Shown: positions 8,153 through 17,011 of the stretch, one piece after another
Layout: each line of letters starts with the position of its first letter
Numbering within the stretch: position 1 is the first letter of the stretch
Origin: Bog-756 sp963725275
Lineage (GTDB): Bacteria; Actinomycetota; Acidimicrobiia; Acidimicrobiales; RAAP-2
Length of the DNA stretch: 64,000 nucleotides
Assembly (NCBI GenBank): GCA_963725275.1
Contig: CAVRXS010000001.1
Coordinates: 372,001 to 436,000, forward strand
Direction of reading: 5' to 3'
Made by a program: the position numbers and the translations under genes
Notes under the pieces: generated by a model
Seen by the model: the letters and a program-made list of their open reading frames with translations, nothing else
Told to the model about the DNA's origin: nothing
Databases searched by the model: none

Positions 8153-9430
8153 GTGGCAGTGACAACCATCGTAGAGAGCGAACGCGCCCACGTGGGCGGA
8201 GTCGACACCCATGCCGATGTCCATGTGGCGGCGGTCATCGACCCCCAAGGCGGGTTGTTGGGGGTGGAGTCGTTTCGTGCGAGCCCCGACGGCTACAAAG
8301 AGCTGAGCAGGTGGATGCGCAACTTCGGCACCATCGGCATGGTCGGCGTCGAAGGCACAGGATCGTATGGGGCGGGCCTGTCGCGCCATCTCCGGAGCGT
8401 GGGCCTCCTCGTCGTCGAAGTCGACCGGCAGAACCGCCAGGCTCGCCGGCGGCAGGGCAAGTCCGATCCCTTGGACGCGGTCGAGGCCGCACGCGCCGCC
8501 CAGTCCGGACGCGCCTTTGGCACAGCCAAGACTCGCGACGGCTCGGTGGAGGCCATTCGGGCCCTGATGGTCGCCCGTCGGAGCGCCCGGGAGTCCCGCA
8601 CCAAGGCCATGAACCAGATCCGCCAACTCATCTACACCGCCCCCGATGAGCTGCGGGAACGCTTCGTCGGCACCCCCCCGTGGCGACTCGCCGAAGGTGT
8701 GGCCGTCCTCCGCGTGCACGCCGATGCCGACCAGGTGCGAATGGCAACCAAGACGGCACTGGCCACCCTCGGACGCCGAGCGGTCGCCCTCGATGAGGAG
8801 GGCAGCCGACTGGACGCCCTCATTGCTCGTCTCGTCGACAAGGTGGCACCCGAGCTCGTGCAGCTCGTCGGGGTTGGCTACGACACGGCCGCCCTGCTTC
8901 TCATCGCTGCCGGCGACAATCCATCGAGACTCCGCAGCGAGGCCACCTGGGCCAAGCTCTGCGGGGTGTCGCCGCTCGAGGCCTCCTCGGGCAAGGTGAC
9001 CCGTCATCGGTTGAACCGAGGGGGCGACCGTCAGGCCAATCACGCGCTCTGGCGCATCGTGCTGAGCCGCATGTCGTGCCACCCACCGACCAAGACCTAC
9101 GTTGCCCGTCGCACCGTCGAGGGCAAGTCCAAAAAAGAGATCATGCGCATCCTCAAGCGCTACGTTGCCCGGGAGGTCTACCACTACCTCCCCCGGGAAT
9201 AGCTGTTCGGAGTGGCGGGCCTGGCCCACACATACCGGCTGCCGCGTCTCGACGCTGGCCTGCTAACGACTTGCCGGTCCGCCACTCCGAGCTTCATCGA
9301 CTTCGTCGTCGTGACAGCCCGATGGCCTAATAAGAGCTTGCCCTCGTCATTGTGAGTGGCCCTTTCATGTCCTGCCTCGTTGCTTCACCTCGACGCCAAA
9401 ACCGCCCCTTGACATCCATAGGAGATTCGT
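7880..9430 (+). mobile_element. IS110-family insertion sequence (ends approximate)
   Basis: The element comprises the DEDD transposase gene, about 280 bases of 5' non-coding DNA and about 230 bases of 3' non-coding DNA. The right end holds TTGACA at 9409-9414 followed by TCCATAGGAG, a pattern I associate with right ends of actinobacterial IS110 elements; in the family a right-end -35 box pairs with a left-end -10 box when the circle forms. As is normal for IS110, there are no terminal inverted repeats that I can see. The nine bases TGGCCTAAT occur at 8133-8141 and 9323-9331, on either side of the transposase gene. Both outer limits are estimates. Confidence 0.6.
8159..9202 (+). CDS. IS110-family transposase (DEDD recombinase)
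   Basis: 347 residues from the GTG at 8159, which sits five bases after AGGAG; the GTG two codons upstream is less well placed. The N-terminal RuvC-like domain has GVDTHADVHVAAV (first Asp), GVEGTGSYGAGL (Glu) and GKSDPLDAVEAAR (final Asp pair), the DEDD set. The C-terminal transposase_20 domain has LVGVGYDTAALLL and ASSGKVTRHRLNRGGDRQAN, which contains the serine region needed for strand exchange. No stop or frame break, so it may be active. IS110 enzymes insert by bridge-RNA-guided recombination without target duplication. Confidence 0.95.
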   Translation: MTTIVESERAHVGGVDTHADVHVAAVIDPQGGLLGVESFRASPDGYKELSRWMRNFGTIGMVGVEGTGSYGAGLSRHLRSVGLLVVEVDRQNRQARRRQGKSDPLDAVEAARAAQSGRAFGTAKTRDGSVEAIRALMVARRSARESRTKAMNQIRQLIYTAPDELRERFVGTPPWRLAEGVAVLRVHADADQVRMATKTALATLGRRAVALDEEGSRLDALIARLVDKVAPELVQLVGVGYDTAALLLIAAGDNPSRLRSEATWAKLCGVSPLEASSGKVTRHRLNRGGDRQANHALWRIVLSRMSCHPPTKTYVARRTVEGKSKKEIMRILKRYVAREVYHYLPRE

Positions 9431-9521
9431 TATGAGGCAGGCGCGAGCAGGTGGGGAGCGACTCCCAGACTTCTTCTAGTGGTGCCGGATACCCATTGGC
9501 CGAGGTGCTGGTCCAGGGTAG
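9203..9521 (+). other. Non-coding right end of IS110 element with long inverted repeat
   Basis: No gene seen. A perfect 12-bp inverted repeat, TCGGAGTGGCGG at 9207-9218 and its complement at 9279-9290, encloses 60 bases beginning five bases after the transposase stop. As RNA it would form a long closed stem. It could be a transcription terminator, a subterminal recombination site or part of a guide RNA. TTGACA at 9409-9414 is followed after 16 bases by TATGAG at 9431-9436, which would make an outward-facing promoter at the element edge. Confidence 0.4.
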
Positions 9522-9960
9522 TCACGGGCCCGTAATGGTCCCAAGAGGTGACGGCCACTCGAAGACCAGTCGTTGGTTGAGAGCTAGTTCCTGCCACTGG
9601 GCCGAAGCCCGGTTGAGTGCATCGGCAACCGGAGAAGGCTTCTTCGCTTTCCAGAGTCCAAGATACAGACCGGCCAGTTGCTCCGCGGCAGCTAGCTCGT
9701 CACGATGATCCGCTATCAAGGAGCGACCTGGCTTCGTCCTTCGTCGTCCCGTGCTCTTGAAGGTAGCCCCCTGTGCGACGATACCCCAGAATCCGTGCTG
9801 ATAGCCCGTCGACGCTTCGATGACGAACTGAGCGAGGTCATGCGGGATGGTCTTCCCCTGCCATGACGGTCCCAGGAACCTTGGTCCGCTTCGAGCGAGT
9901 GGCCTCCCATGCGGATAGCCGCCGCCCGTGCGTTTCCATCTTGTAGAACTCGACATGCAC
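9522..9960 (-). pseudogene. Conserved hypothetical protein, frameshifted
   Basis: The main frame gives a globular segment (IPHDLAQFVIEASTGYQHGF, then TFKSTGRRRTKPGRSLI) that looks like a small conserved actinobacterial family of unknown function. The true N-terminus appears to lie in a different frame: from a GTG at 9960 it reads VHVEFYKMETHGRRLSAW and then SKRTKVPGTVMAG, after which this frame ends within a few codons. The switch falls on a GGGG run at 9855-9858; removing one G joins the halves into about 145 residues. It is divergent from the phosphotransferase gene. Function unknown. Confidence 0.6.
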
Positions 9961-10014
9961 CGGCGTTCATTTTACGGCGTTGTCGCTAGTCCGGCGGTCT
10001 CGGGCCCCCGCGAG

Positions 10015-10854
10015 GTGGAGAAGTGTCACCATGTTCGTGTGGATGTGATTGCCCGTGTGGCCGATCTGGTCCGGTCCAGCGGATTCGATGTGCATCAGCC
10101 GGTCAACCTGAGGTCGACCAATAACGTGGTCGTGTGGCTTTCACCAAGCCCTGTCGTCGCCAAGATCTGCAACGAGCACGAGAGAGCGAGCAGAGAACTC
10201 GCAGTTGTACGAGAACTCATTGAGCTAGCCGCTCCGGTGGTGCCTCCGTTCGAAGTGGGTCTTGAGCAACCCGTGAGCATCGACGCGAACGCCATCACAT
10301 TTTGGCGGTACGAGTCCCAGAACGGTGCACTCGAACCAAGTGCAGTTCAGATCGCGGAGCACCTCTTCGACCTGCACTCCTGGCTGGCCTCGATGCGGGA
10401 TCGAGCAACCTTTCCCTCCTTTAGGGAGCCGCTGATGGCTGCCGTGCGTGCTCTAGAGGGTCCATATCTCGCGCCCGAGCTTCTGAACGTTGACCGCGCT
10501 CTATTGCGCAAGACATTGGTCGACGGGATCGCTCGGCTGGCGAAGATGACAGGCAGCGAACAGGTGATCCATGGTTCGCCGCACAGATTCAATATTCTCG
10601 TCGTTGACGAAACACCAAGGTTCATCGATTTCGAGACCGTGGAGCTTGGACCTCTTGAATGGGACCTTGCCCATCTGGAGCCAGAAGTCGCCGACCTCTA
10701 TCCGGGCGAGTTCGACCATCAGGTCTTGGCTCTCTGTCGAGTGATGGTCAGTGCAGCCACATCAACGTGGTGCTGGGAGGGACTTGACCACGGTTCTGAT
10801 ATGCAGAGCCATGCTCAACATCACCTGGAGATAGTTCGTTCGTCTCAGCGCTAG
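10015..10854 (+). CDS. Aminoglycoside phosphotransferase-fold protein
   Basis: About 280 residues. The C-terminal lobe has VIHGSPHRFNILVV followed by RFIDFETVELGPLEWDLA, the Brenner-type catalytic loop and metal-binding DFE of the APH/choline-kinase superfamily. The catalytic aspartate normally found in HGD is serine here (HGS), so phosphotransfer activity is uncertain. NNVVVWLSPSPVVAKI near the N-terminus gives the nucleotide-binding lysine strand. The start is unclear: GTG codons at 10015, 10039 and 10045 are in frame, and an ATG at 9955 would overlap the divergent gene. I chose 10015 because promoters must fit between the pair. Codon use is less GC-biased than in the core genes. Confidence 0.7.
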   Translation: MEKCHHVRVDVIARVADLVRSSGFDVHQPVNLRSTNNVVVWLSPSPVVAKICNEHERASRELAVVRELIELAAPVVPPFEVGLEQPVSIDANAITFWRYESQNGALEPSAVQIAEHLFDLHSWLASMRDRATFPSFREPLMAAVRALEGPYLAPELLNVDRALLRKTLVDGIARLAKMTGSEQVIHGSPHRFNILVVDETPRFIDFETVELGPLEWDLAHLEPEVADLYPGEFDHQVLALCRVMVSAATSTWCWEGLDHGSDMQSHAQHHLEIVRSSQR

Positions 10855-10998
10855 GACCGCACATAGGTGCCGGAGTGTGACACTCTCGCAGGTGGTCAGG
10901 GACACCTGGCACTTTTGACCGGGCGCAGTCGGGCGACCTTGGGATAAGTTTGTGGCTCGGCGTGGGCTCGTGCAGCTCGATACGTTCAGGAGGGCCCC

Positions 10999-11540
10999 AT
11001 GAGGATCTGGCCACGATCGGGCTTGTTGGTGGTGCCTCTGGTCATGGCGATCGGAATCATGCTCATGGTCGGTCTGGCCAACGCGGCATCTGCGCGACCC
11101 CCCGATCCAGTTCGGTCATCGACTGGGTGACCTTCTATGGCTGGGTGGACAACACGCCCCCCAGCGCCCAGATCGCGCACCCTTGTATCCACAAGACGGC
11201 CGGCGGAGTGGGGACCTACAGCGACCCCGTCACTTTCGCCGAGCCCATCGACCTCAACGGTCCGTGGTGCCAGATCGTCTACGTGCCGTTCCTCAAGAAA
11301 TACTTCATCCACGAGGACCAGTGCGACCCGTGCGGCGGCGTGAACACGAACCATGTCGACCTATGGATGGGCGGGAACAAGAACTCGAAGCACGATCCGG
11401 AGAAACACGCTCTGCTGGCGTGCGAGGACAGGTGGACCCGCCATGCCAGGGTCGTTCTCGATCCACCGGCGACTGAGCCCGTGGACGCAACTCCACTTTT
11501 CACTCCCCCAACCACGTGCCACGGCGGGCAGGGCGACTAG
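10999..11540 (+). CDS. Small secreted protein, frameshifted after signal peptide
   Basis: A perfect AGGAGG at 10988-10993 precedes an ATG at 10999 that starts a textbook signal peptide: basic MRIWPRSG, a long hydrophobic stretch (VVPLVMAIGIMLMVGL) and an ANAASA cleavage region. That frame stops soon after, but from about 11110 the next frame carries the mature domain: VIDWVTFYGWVDNTPP, PIDLNGPWCQIVYVPFLKKY, EDQCDPCGG and HVDLWMGGN, with six or so cysteines. The switch lies on a C6 run at 11098-11103; seven Cs would join the two. The mature part resembles small extracellular beta-barrel proteins, possibly double-psi-barrel, but I cannot assign a function. Confidence 0.6.
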
Positions 11541-11694
11541 CCACCAGGTGCATCAGTCATAGGCACTCACCGTCTTTGAGCAAAAACAACACTTCGTATT
11601 CGAGAAGATCAAGATGATGGCGGGTGGGAAATGCCGGTCAGCGGCACTCTGGGTACCCCCCTGATCATTGTTGTGGGGCAGTGCCCCGGTAGCG

Positions 11695-12410
11695 TCAGTA
11701 CGACTCGATCAAGGTCCCGCCGCTGTGGTTGACGTTGTAGTAGCTACCCACGGCCACACAAGAGGTGGTCGACACGCACGACACGGCGGAGAGATTGTTT
11801 CCACCCGTCCCGGGGTTGGGATTGGTGGAGACCGTCCAGGCGGTGCCGTCCCACGACTCGATGAAGGCAACCAGGTGGCGGGCGGCGTATGAGCTCACGG
11901 CCTGGCAGGAAGTGGCCGACGCGGATGACACGCTGTTGAGACCCACGATGCCGTAAGGCCCCCTGAGGGGGCTGGGGGCGTAGTAACGCCTCCAGGTGCT
12001 GCCGTTCCACGACTCGGTCAGGATCCGGCCGATACCGTTGCCGTCGGCGGTGTAGTACACACCCACGGCCATGCACGAGGTGGTCGACACGCACGATACG
12101 CCCGAGAGAAGGTTATCGCCCGTCCCGGTGTTGGGGCTGGTGGTGATCGTCCAGGAACTGCCGTTCCACGACTCGATCAAGGTCCTGAAGGCCCCGCTCG
12201 CGTTGTTGCGCCACCCACCGCAGTGCACGAGGTGCGCGACACGCACGACACTTCCGACAGTGTGGATCCCGTCCCGGTGTTGGGGCTGGAGGAGACTGTC
12301 CAGGCGGAGGTTGCGCCCGCCTGGACGGGCGATCCGAGACTCGCTACTCCGGATGCGGTAACGATGCCTGCCAGGGTCGGAACCGTCCCGACGATTCTCC
12401 CGTGGATCAT
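11695..12410 (-). CDS. Secreted propeller-like repeat protein, frameshifted
   Basis: AGGAGG precedes the ATG at 12410. A signal peptide (IVGTVPTLAGIVTASGVASL) is followed by four copies of a roughly 50-residue unit: SPNTGTG..LSGVSCVSTTSCMAVG....TLIESWNGSSW. Each unit has a Cys pair (SC..TSC) and a W-containing strand. Such units occur in actinobacterial exported proteins and probably form a beta-propeller. The frame breaks in the first unit at the GGG run 12214-12216; a fourth G joins SCTAVG to WRNNASGAFRTLIES, matching the other units exactly. The last unit ends abruptly at TLIESY, so the protein may be C-terminally truncated. Confidence 0.6.
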
Positions 12411-12707
12411 CGCACCGTCCCTCCTCGGCCGGAATCAACGTTTCCCGACTATTCAGGAAGCTATACCCACCGGGTTGACCGGGTGGCTGCTTCGTGGAAA
12501 TCAACTCCCATCAGGGCCACCTTGACTCCCAGTGGCTCGGGGCCGGCCGAGGGTATGGCAGAAGTGTTGTTACACGGGTCAGGGAAATAACGCCCCGTCG
12601 CCGGTCCGCCTGTCGGGCTCTCCGCCCGCCGTCGGCTGTCGCCTGTCCCTGTCTGCCTTCCGGCCGCCCCTGCCCTCTCTGGTTTTCCTTTGTGTGCCGC
12701 CAACCGG
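12411..12707. other. Intergenic stretch, nothing recognised
   Basis: Nearly 300 bases between the repeat-protein gene and tRNA-Val. Its left edge holds the AGGAGG ribosome binding site for the leftward gene. I see no conserved protein, no RNA motif and no clear terminator. Short open frames here are arginine/proline-rich shadows. Confidence 0.5.
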
Positions 12708-12781
12708 TGGGCGCTGCCGGACTCGAACCGGCGACCTGCTGGTTGTAAGCCAGCTGCTCTGACCAACTGAGCTAAACGCCC
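12708..12781 (-). tRNA. tRNA-Val (UAC)
   Basis: The minus strand folds as a full cloverleaf: acceptor GGGCGTT pairs with AGCGCCC (one G-U), D arm GCTC/GAGC, anticodon stem GCTGG/CCAGC with loop CTTACAA, and T arm GCCGG-TTCGAGT-CCGGC. The anticodon TAC reads GUA valine. No CCA is encoded. The 5' end is at 12781. Confidence 0.93.
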
Positions 12782-12793
12782 GACCTGCAAACG

Positions 12794-13534
12794 CTACTGC
12801 GCGGTCGCGTCGACCAACGCCTCGAGCAGCGCCGGGGTTGCCGCAGCCGCCGGCGTCCGGCGTTCGTCGTGCGACAGGGTGACCAGGTCCCGGTCGAGTA
12901 CGTCCGCCACCACCGCCCCCGCCTCGGTGCAGACCAGCATCCCGCCCAGATAGTCCCAGCTGCCGAGCTTCGACCCACCGACCACTGCGTATCCGTCGAG
13001 CACACCTTCGGCCACCGCGCAGAGGTCGAGCGCCGCTGCACCGAGCCCCCGGTACTGCGACCAGCCGAGGTACCGCGGCGGGTACCCGGAGAACCCGACG
13101 ATCGCCTCGTCCAACCGCTCGCAGCCCGAGGGCCGGATCGCACGGCCGTCCCGGCGGGCGCCGCCGCCACGTACCGCCTCGAACCGCACGCCCAACGCCT
13201 GGTTGACCACGACCGCGGCCCGGGGACCCGACTCGTCCACCGCACACAGGCTGGTCGCATACCACGGGATCCCCCGGGCAGCGTTGGTGGACCCGTCCAC
13301 CGGATCGACGACCACGATCAGCTCCCGGTCACCGTGGTGGAGCCCCGACTCCTCGGACAGCACCCCCACCCCGGCCGTCTCGAGCACCGCGAGGGCCGCG
13401 TCGTCGGCCGCGAGATCGGACCGGTACTGTCCCTCGCGGGTCCCCGCGAGACCCCAGTCGTCCAACGCGCCGAGCGCCTCACCCACCGCTGTAGCAGTGG
13501 CGTGGAGGACCCCGAGCAGCACGTCGTCCTCCAC
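12794..13534 (-). CDS. Inositol monophosphatase family protein
   Basis: 246 residues from the GTG at 13534 (VEDDVLLGVL), chosen because longer starts would overlap the divergent gene. Metal-site motifs of the family are present: LSEESG, VVDPVDGSTNAARG (D-P-V-D-G-T/S) and, near the C-terminus, GSWDYLGGMLVCTEAGA. The family dephosphorylates inositol-1-phosphate, histidinol phosphate, PAP or fructose-1,6-bisphosphate. The exact substrate is not decidable. It lies 13 bases upstream of tRNA-Val on the same strand. Confidence 0.88.
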   Translation of the reverse strand: MEDDVLLGVLHATATAVGEALGALDDWGLAGTREGQYRSDLAADDAALAVLETAGVGVLSEESGLHHGDRELIVVVDPVDGSTNAARGIPWYATSLCAVDESGPRAAVVVNQALGVRFEAVRGGGARRDGRAIRPSGCERLDEAIVGFSGYPPRYLGWSQYRGLGAAALDLCAVAEGVLDGYAVVGGSKLGSWDYLGGMLVCTEAGAVVADVLDRDLVTLSHDERRTPAAAATPALLEALVDATAQ

Positions 13535-13583
13535 TCGTCCGACGATACCGGAGCCGATCCAGGCCCGGTAGGCTTTGTCTCCT

Positions 13584-14141
13584 GTGGCAGTCATCGATGT
13601 GGCCGGATATGTGGCCGATCTCAAGGATCACTCGGTCGACCACGGCTTCCACGTGCACGATGAGCGCCACTTCGTCGAGACCTACTCACTCCGCCAGGTC
13701 TGGGAGGTGGAGCTCCACCCCGAGGACGGCTGCGGCGGCCCACTCGACCTGCACCTCGCCCTGGAGGTCGATCCACGGACCTTGCTCTCCTTCGAGGACG
13801 CCGTCTTCGGCCTTCCGGAGGAGGAGGACCCCCCTGACGAGTTCCACTTCGCGCTGACCTTCACCTGGTCCCTCCCCCCACTGCCCAATGGCCCCGACCT
13901 GCTCCGTCTGGCGATCGATCTGGCCGGGGTGGGCGGGATCGAGCTGCCCCTCGAAGTGTCGGCAATCGACTCGTATGCATCGGCGACGGAGGCAGCCGAA
14001 CGCCGGCTCAGCATCGTGGCCCGATCACCTGTCTCCCTCGCCCGCGTGCTGGCCGGCGAGGAGATGATGTGTGAGGTGTTCGACCGCTGCCTTGCGGTCA
14101 GCCGGTACCTGCTCGACTCCGCCGGCAGTTGGCTCGGGTGA
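13584..14141 (+). CDS. Conserved hypothetical protein
   Basis: About 185 acidic residues with no family I recognise. It starts at a GTG (13584; a TTG at 13575 is the alternative) divergent from the phosphatase gene. WEVELHPEDGCGGPLDLHLALEVDP and FHFALTFTWSLPPLPNG alternate strands, and a helical C-terminus carries MMCEVFDRCL. No signal peptide or membrane segment. Its stop overlaps the next start (GTGA), suggesting co-expression with a lipoprotein. Composition is that of a real protein rather than a GC shadow. Confidence 0.6.
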   Translation: MAVIDVAGYVADLKDHSVDHGFHVHDERHFVETYSLRQVWEVELHPEDGCGGPLDLHLALEVDPRTLLSFEDAVFGLPEEEDPPDEFHFALTFTWSLPPLPNGPDLLRLAIDLAGVGGIELPLEVSAIDSYASATEAAERRLSIVARSPVSLARVLAGEEMMCEVFDRCLAVSRYLLDSAGSWLG

Positions 14142-14566
14142 CCCATCCCGGCGCGGGGGGCCGGTTGGCCCGCCTCGCCATCGGCGTCATCGCCACCATC
14201 GCGGCCGGAACCGCCGTCGCCGCCTGCAGTGCGGGTGGCAACGGACTCGCCAAGCAGGCCTGCACCTATGTGGACCGCTCCATCAGCCTCATGCACCGGG
14301 CCTCGGAGCCCGGTTCCGCGTCAGACGCCAGTGCACTCCGACAACGCGCCTACATCGAACTGCTCTCGGCGATCCCCATCGCGGCGCAGGCCGCCTATCG
14401 CGACAGCCAGTACCAGGCGCTGATGACCACCCTCTCGGAGACCAACAGGGTCTCCGAGCAGATGCTCATCCCGTCGCTGCAGGCCCAGTGCCGTGCCGCG
14501 GAGAGCTCGCTCTTCGACCAGCAGCCATCACCGGGCACGATCCCTCCGCCTGCCTCGGGAAGCTGA
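14138..14566 (+). CDS. Small lipoprotein, hypothetical
   Basis: 142 residues from the GTG at 14138, which overlaps the upstream TGA. A basic start (GGRLARLAIG) and hydrophobic stretch end in the lipobox VAAC, predicting lipidation of the cysteine near residue 29 and anchoring to the outer face of the membrane. The mature part is helical with three further cysteines (KQACTYVDR, QAQCRAA) and a Pro/Ser tail. No known domain. Confidence 0.65.
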   Translation: MTHPGAGGRLARLAIGVIATIAAGTAVAACSAGGNGLAKQACTYVDRSISLMHRASEPGSASDASALRQRAYIELLSAIPIAAQAAYRDSQYQALMTTLSETNRVSEQMLIPSLQAQCRAAESSLFDQQPSPGTIPPPASGS

Positions 14567-14576
14567 GGGACGTCGG

Positions 14577-16851
14577 TCAGGGACCGTGCCCACCGCCGCC
14601 GGCCGAGGTGGTACCGGAGGCGGACACCGTGATCGGCGGCGAGGGGACCGTCGATCCCGTCGGTGGGGTGAGCAGGGTGTGGCCGGCCATCTGAGCTCTG
14701 CCCACCTGGACCACCCCCGGCAGGAGGTGCGCAGCCAACCACTGGCCCGCGGCCGGTGTCGGGACGATGTGCACCCCGTCTCCGTCGCGCAGCTGGACGC
14801 CGTCGATCGTTGTGGAGAACACCCCACCGGGACACACGAGGGCACCGAAGTCCTCCAGGCGTACCGTTGCCGGGTGCTCCGCCGCCACCTGGCGCACCAT
14901 CTGGTTGTAGAGGGAGAGCCGAGCGGCCGAGTCCTCGGGCCACGGCTGCCCGTTGGGCTGCTCTCCCGAGTCGAAGCAAGGGGCGGTCATGAGCACGACG
15001 AGCGCTCCGTCGGAGGACGCGACCTGAACAGCCTGCTCGAGCGACTGGTGGAGCACCGAGTCGAAGGCAGGTTCGCCGATGTGGAGCCACCGGCCGTCGA
15101 CGAGTCGGTCCATGACCTCCCACCGGCCGGCCAGGATCATCACCACATTGGGGTGGAACTGGTCGAGGTCGTCCTTCCACTGCGCAGGCCACTGGGCGGA
15201 GGGAGGTGACGACGAGTTGCACGGTGGGACCATCGCATCGGTGACGCCTCCGGCCTCGTACTCGGTGCTCCGGAGCACCCCGCAGGCCACGATGGCGCCG
15301 TTGTCGATGCTCACGTCGTAGTGCTGCTGGGGTTGGTCGGCCAGCAGGGCGAACCCGAGGCGCCAGGCGACAGAGTCGCCGAATATCGCCACCTTGACGG
15401 GTTCCCCGGTGTAGCCGGTGCCCACCACCCGGACCGGGCCGACGGGGCCGGCGACTGCGGGCACGGTCGCAGCCACCGTGACGGCGACCACTCCGAGGAA
15501 GGCAGCGGAGGTCGCCGCCCAGGCCCGCCACTCGGTGATGGAGACCATCCGACCCCGGCGGATGGGCATCTCGACCAGGTAGTAGGAGGCGGTGGCGACC
15601 ACCATGGTCACCGTCATCCGGACGGCCAAGAGGGGTAGTCCGTAGAGGTGCATCCGGGCAGCGTCCAACACCGCGAATAGCGGGTAGTGCCAGAGATAGA
15701 TGCCGTAGGAGATCTTGCCCACATAGCGGAACACGGGATTGCCGAGGGAGCGTGAGAGCGATGCCGTCTGTGCGGTCACCACGCAGAAGATGACCGCCGC
15801 CACGCCGAGCGCGACGAGGAGCTCTCCGCCCTCGAAGAGGAAGGCGGTGGGGCGGTCGACGCGGGTCCAGAGCACCAGTCCGACGACGAGCACAGACCAC
15901 CCGAGGGCCTGGATGGCCGGGCGCACCACCGGGCCGCTGATCTCCCAGGCGTTGATCGGTCGGATGCTCGGGCCCCGCCGGCGGTGCAGGTCACGCCTGT
16001 GCGGGCGTGGGGTCGCGGTCCCGGTGGTCCCGGCCGAGGGGTGGGCCCGCCCGAACCGCCCGGCGGTGAGCTCGGGAATTGCCGAGGGGTGCACCGTCCG
16101 GTGCTCGGCCCAGATGGCCATGGCGATCGCCAGCGCGGCTCCGACCAGGATGTCCTGGCTCCGGGTGTCGGTTCCCTCGTAGAGGCGGGTGAGCGATGCA
16201 CCGTGGAGGAACGAGATCCGCATGTCGAGTGCGGAGGCCACTGCCCCGGTCACCGCCGCGGCCAGCACCGGCCACAGGCGGCGCGACGGACGGAGCCGCT
16301 GACCGAGGCGGAGCAGCACCAGTACGACCGGCGGCCACACGATGTAGAACTGCTCCTCGATGGCGAGTGACCACATGTGGCCGAGCGGCGAAGGCTGAGC
16401 GTTGGCGCTGAAGTAGTTGGCCCCGCCGATGATGAAGTGCCAGTTGGCCACGTAGAACAGCGTCGACAGCGCGTCGAGCCGGAGCGAGGCGAACTCGCCG
16501 GAGGCGGCGAACACCTTCGCCAGGATCGCCACCCCGAGGAGCATGAGCAGGAGCGCCGGCAGCAGGCGGCGGGCCCGTCGTGCCCAGAACTCACCGAGCC
16601 GGATGCTGAGGCGGGCGGCCCACTCGCCGAGCAGCAGGCTCGTGATGAGGAAGCCCGAGAGCACGAAGAAGACGTTGACCCCGAGGAAGCCGCCGGTCGA
16701 CCAGCGGGGCTCCCCCGTGGTAGAGGAGGACCCCGAGCACCGCGATGGCGCGCAGCCCGTCGAGCGCCGGGACGAAGTTGAAGACGACGGTCCGCCCACG
16801 CGGCCTCGAATGGGCGCCTCCCCGGATGCCGGCGTCGGTCTCAGCGGTCAT
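14577..16851 (-). CDS. Acyltransferase-3 / SGNH membrane O-acyltransferase, frameshifted
   Basis: OafA/YrhL-type protein of about 755 residues. The N-terminus from ATG 16851 reads FNFVPALDGLRAIAVLGVLL-YHG, the first helix and catalytic-type histidine, then breaks at a G run (16712-16716, minus-strand G5; four Gs join it) and continues STGGFLGVNVFFVLSGFLIT. About ten membrane helices follow, with MWSLAIEEQFYIVWP and ISYGIYLWHYP as family signatures. The C-terminal half is an extracytoplasmic SGNH hydrolase domain (VAIFGDSVAWRLG; GDGVHI near the end supplies the D-x-x-H). Such enzymes acylate cell-surface sugars. Confidence 0.85.
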
Positions 16852-17011
16852 TGACGGGGCCTCCGGACCCACGCGTGTGGCCCCGACCATGCAACGGGGC
16901 GCCACAGCTCACCCACCATGTTTGCAGCTCTCCGGCACCTGCTGGGGGCATTCGGCGTCGGCCCGGACCGGCGCTGCACTCCGCCGTTCGAGCAGCTCGG
17001 GCCCGCCCGGG

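Noticed and set aside
3224..9521. Possible defence island (AAA+ ATPase, recombinases, transposase)
   Set aside because: No nuclease, reverse transcriptase, TIR or restriction gene is present; the AAA+ partner is an acetyltransferase domain and neighbours are ordinary mobile-element genes.
11675..11687. GGGGCAGTGCCCC between convergent genes as a terminator
   Set aside because: Stem of only four to five pairs and no T-run on either strand.
12579..13265. 228-codon frame overlapping tRNA-Val and the phosphatase gene
   Set aside because: Runs through a tRNA and has shadow composition.
16591..16905. Separate small gene upstream of the acyltransferase
   Set aside because: Its useful part (PALDGLRAIAVLG) is the first helix of the acyltransferase itself, displaced by a one-base break.
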